A stretch of DNA of 64,000 nucleotides, taken from assembly GCA_021775595.1 (NCBI GenBank), contig JAJFHN010000041.1, forward strand, positions 1 through 64,000, in the 5' to 3' direction. Positions within the stretch are counted from its first letter, which is position 1; the number at the start of each line of letters is the position of its first letter. Below the pieces are notes generated by a model that worked only from the letters and a program-made list of their open reading frames with translations, was not told the origin of the DNA and searched no databases. The translations under genes and the position numbers were made by a program. Below, piece by piece: positions 62,392 to 64,000 of this stretch. This stretch comes from Hyphomicrobiales bacterium. Lineage in GTDB: Bacteria; Pseudomonadota; Alphaproteobacteria; Rhizobiales; Methyloligellaceae.

Positions 62392-63284
62392 CAGGACGCA
62401 CCCCCTGCGTTTTTGGCCAAGACCTTGGCTTGAGCAATCCAGCCTTCGCGCTCGATGCGCCCCTTGAAGCGAAGTTGTTCATTGATCCAAGCGACATCGG
62501 CCTTCGTCCAAGCCGCCACTTGGTCGAAGTGAAAAATTCCGAGTTCGTACAGCTGATTTTCTATTTTCGGGCCGATGCCGCTGATTTCGATCAAGCGGTC
62601 GGGCCCTCCTTTGCGCGCCTTACGCAGTGTTTTGATTTTTGCCTTGGCGGGGGCCCGTGTTGGCGTGGATCGGGTTTGACGCTGCGCGCCGCCATTGAGC
62701 AACGTCGTCGGCCCGCCCATCGGACACGCATTGGTGCGCTCGACCTGCGGACCTGTTGCCACTTCGCGGCCTTCAGCCAAATCTTCCAGCAGCGCTTCCA
62801 GGCTTTCGGGCGTCAAATCCTCATAATAATCGGCATTGATCTGGACCATCGGTGCGTTGACGCATGCGCCCAGGCACTCGACTTCGATCCAGGAAAACTG
62901 CCCGTCTTCCCGCACTTGACCTGGTTCGCCGATGACGCGCCGGCACACCTCTTTCAAGTCTTCAGCGCCGCGCAACCAGCAGGGCGTCGTGCCGCAAAGT
63001 TGGACGAAATGACGCCCCACCGGCGAGAGATTGAACATGGTGTAAAACGTCGCGATCTCCAGCACGCGAATTTGCGGCATGGCCAACAGGTCGGCCACGT
63101 ATCGGATGGCCGGCTCGGGCAGCCAACCGTCTGCTTGTTCTTGGGCGCGCCAAAGCAGCGGAATGACGGCAGAGGCCTGCTTGTCCTTTGGGTATTTTTT
63201 GAGCTGATCGGCCGCCCAACGTTCGTTTTCCTTGGAAAAACTGAATTCGTCGGGCTGGTTGATATCGAGGCGGCGCACACTCAT
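62391..63284 (-). CDS. nuoE: NADH-quinone oxidoreductase subunit E with C-terminal HhH-like domain
   Basis: NuoE holds the [2Fe-2S] cluster N1a beside NuoF. Ligands are C97 and C102 ([11 protein letters not shown]) and C137 and C141 ([11 protein letters not shown]). The core ends near residue 195, but the protein continues to 297. The tail has a basic Ala/Thr/Lys linker and then, at residues 229-294, a helix-hairpin-helix-like domain starting [20 protein letters not shown] and closing with [20 protein letters not shown]. About half of its residues match the C-terminal domain of S2 in this window. Bacterial NuoE proteins without the tail are about 160-210 residues. It overlaps nuoD by four bases and nuoF by one. 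Confidence 0.96.
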
Positions 63285-64000
63285 CGGTCGACCTCGCCAA
63301 AGACAATATCGAGTGAGCCCAAGATTGCCGAGACATCTGCCAGCATGTGACCGCGGCAGAGAAAATCCATGGCCTGCAAATGCGCAAAACCCGGCGCGCG
63401 AATCTTACAGCGATAGGGCTTGTTGGTGCCGTCTGAAACCAGAAAGACGCCGAACTCACCCTTGGGCGCCTCGACGGCCGCGTAAACCTCGCCCTCCGGC
63501 ACATGATAGCCCTCGGTATAGAGCTTGAAGTGATGGATCAGCGCTTCCATCGAACGCTTCATTTCCGCCCGTTTGGGCGGCACGATCTTCTGGTTGTCGA
63601 CCGAGATCGGGCCTTGCTCCAGTTTCAATCGCTCACAGCATTGCTTCATCAAGCTGACCGACTGGCGCATCTCCTCCACGCGGATCAAATAGCGGTCGTA
63701 GCTGTCGCCGTTCTTGCCCACCGGGATATCGAATTCGAGTTCCTCATAGCATTCATAGGGCTGGGATTTGCGAAGATCCCAGGCCGCGCCCGATCCCCGC
63801 ACCATGACGCCGGAAAATCCCCAGGCGAACGCGTCGTCGAGGTCGACCACGCCGATATCGACATTGCGCTGTTTGAAAATGCGGTTGTTGGTGAGCAAAC
63901 CCTCGATATCGTCCAAAACACCCAAGAATGGATCGCAGAAGGCGTAAATATCGTCGATCAGCTCCGGCGGGAGATCTTGATGCACGCCACCCGGGCGCAC
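63281..64000 (-). CDS. nuoD: NADH-quinone oxidoreductase subunit D, C-terminal part (partial)
   Basis: The window ends inside this gene; 239 codons of its C-terminal part are seen, and the start lies beyond 64000. The sequence matches the 49-kDa/NuoD family: [60 protein letters not shown], and the quinone-site region ending [20 protein letters not shown] and IVFGEVDR. NuoD lines the quinone pocket of complex I and has lost the hydrogenase nickel site. The stop overlaps nuoE by four bases, continuing the coupled nuo operon. Confidence 0.97.
   Translation of the reverse strand: MRPGGVHQDLPPELIDDIYAFCDPFLGVLDDIEGLLTNNRIFKQRNVDIGVVDLDDAFAWGFSGVMVRGSGAAWDLRKSQPYECYEELEFDIPVGKNGDSYDRYLIRVEEMRQSVSLMKQCCERLKLEQGPISVDNQKIVPPKRAEMKRSMEALIHHFKLYTEGYHVPEGEVYAAVEAPKGEFGVFLVSDGTNKPYRCKIRAPGFAHLQAMDFLCRGHMLADVSAILGSLDIVFGEVDR

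Overview
The window looks like a chromosomal core segment from an alphaproteobacterium, most like the Rhizobiales/Hyphomicrobiales. This rests on gene order (pdhA-ftsB-eno; kdsA-pyrG-secG-tpiA-ppiD; lexA-comEC-gltX-gltA-lpxB; the lpx/bamA/rseP/dxr/cdsA/uppS/frr/pyrH/tsf/rpsB cluster; dnaE-lolD-lolC-proS; nuoD to nuoN), on LexA boxes of the alphaproteobacterial GTTC-N7-GTTC type, and on lineage-style protein extensions. Genus cannot be assigned from sequence alone. No transposase, integrase, phage gene, CRISPR array, rRNA or tRNA was recognised.

Layout. 1-2085 (minus): 5' end of pdhA, an FtsB-like divisome protein and enolase. 2243-5547 (plus): a compact queuosine-precursor operon, queC-queE-queD-queF, translationally coupled to a DUF1835 gene of unknown function. 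5535-10274 (minus): kdsA, pyrG, secG, an unknown secreted protein and tpiA. 10558-18786 (plus): ppiD, then trpE, a SixA-like phosphatase, trpG, trpD, trpC, moaC and moeA, closely packed. 18840-19672: lexA with its own SOS operator. comEC (minus) faces lexA. gltX and gltA (plus) follow. 24963-40022 (minus) is the envelope and translation cluster: rpsB, tsf, pyrH, frr, uppS, cdsA, dxr, rseP, bamA, lpxD, fabZ, lpxA, lpxI, lpxB in transcription order. 40220-47762 (minus): dnaE, lolD, lolC, proS and an unknown exported protein. 47763-48171 has no gene but holds a promoter-like site, a foldable RNA and a strong intrinsic terminator on the plus strand. 48172-51475 (minus): a DUF1467 membrane protein, methylmalonyl-CoA epimerase, RNase J and biotin ligase. 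51479-64000 (minus): complex I genes nuoN back to the C-terminal part of nuoD.

How the genes work together. Lipid A synthesis (LpxA, LpxD, LpxI, LpxB, with FabZ and KdsA supplying acyl and Kdo precursors), outer-membrane protein assembly (BamA, PpiD, SecG), lipoprotein release (LolCD), phospholipid and polyprenol synthesis (CdsA, Dxr, UppS) and envelope-stress proteolysis (RseP) form an envelope block interleaved with translation factors. Glycolysis, citrate synthase and complex I give central energy metabolism. The trp genes run into molybdenum-cofactor genes.

Most of the window is ordinary housekeeping DNA, and I do not see a clear undescribed system. The best leads are: an orphan structured RNA with its own promoter and terminator near 47.9-48.15 kb; a helix-hairpin-helix-like domain shared by the C-termini of ribosomal protein S2 and NuoE; a QueD with Tyr in place of the expected catalytic Cys; the DUF1835 gene coupled to queF; and a structured rpsB leader. 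Promoters, hairpins and percent identities were found by eye, not by software.
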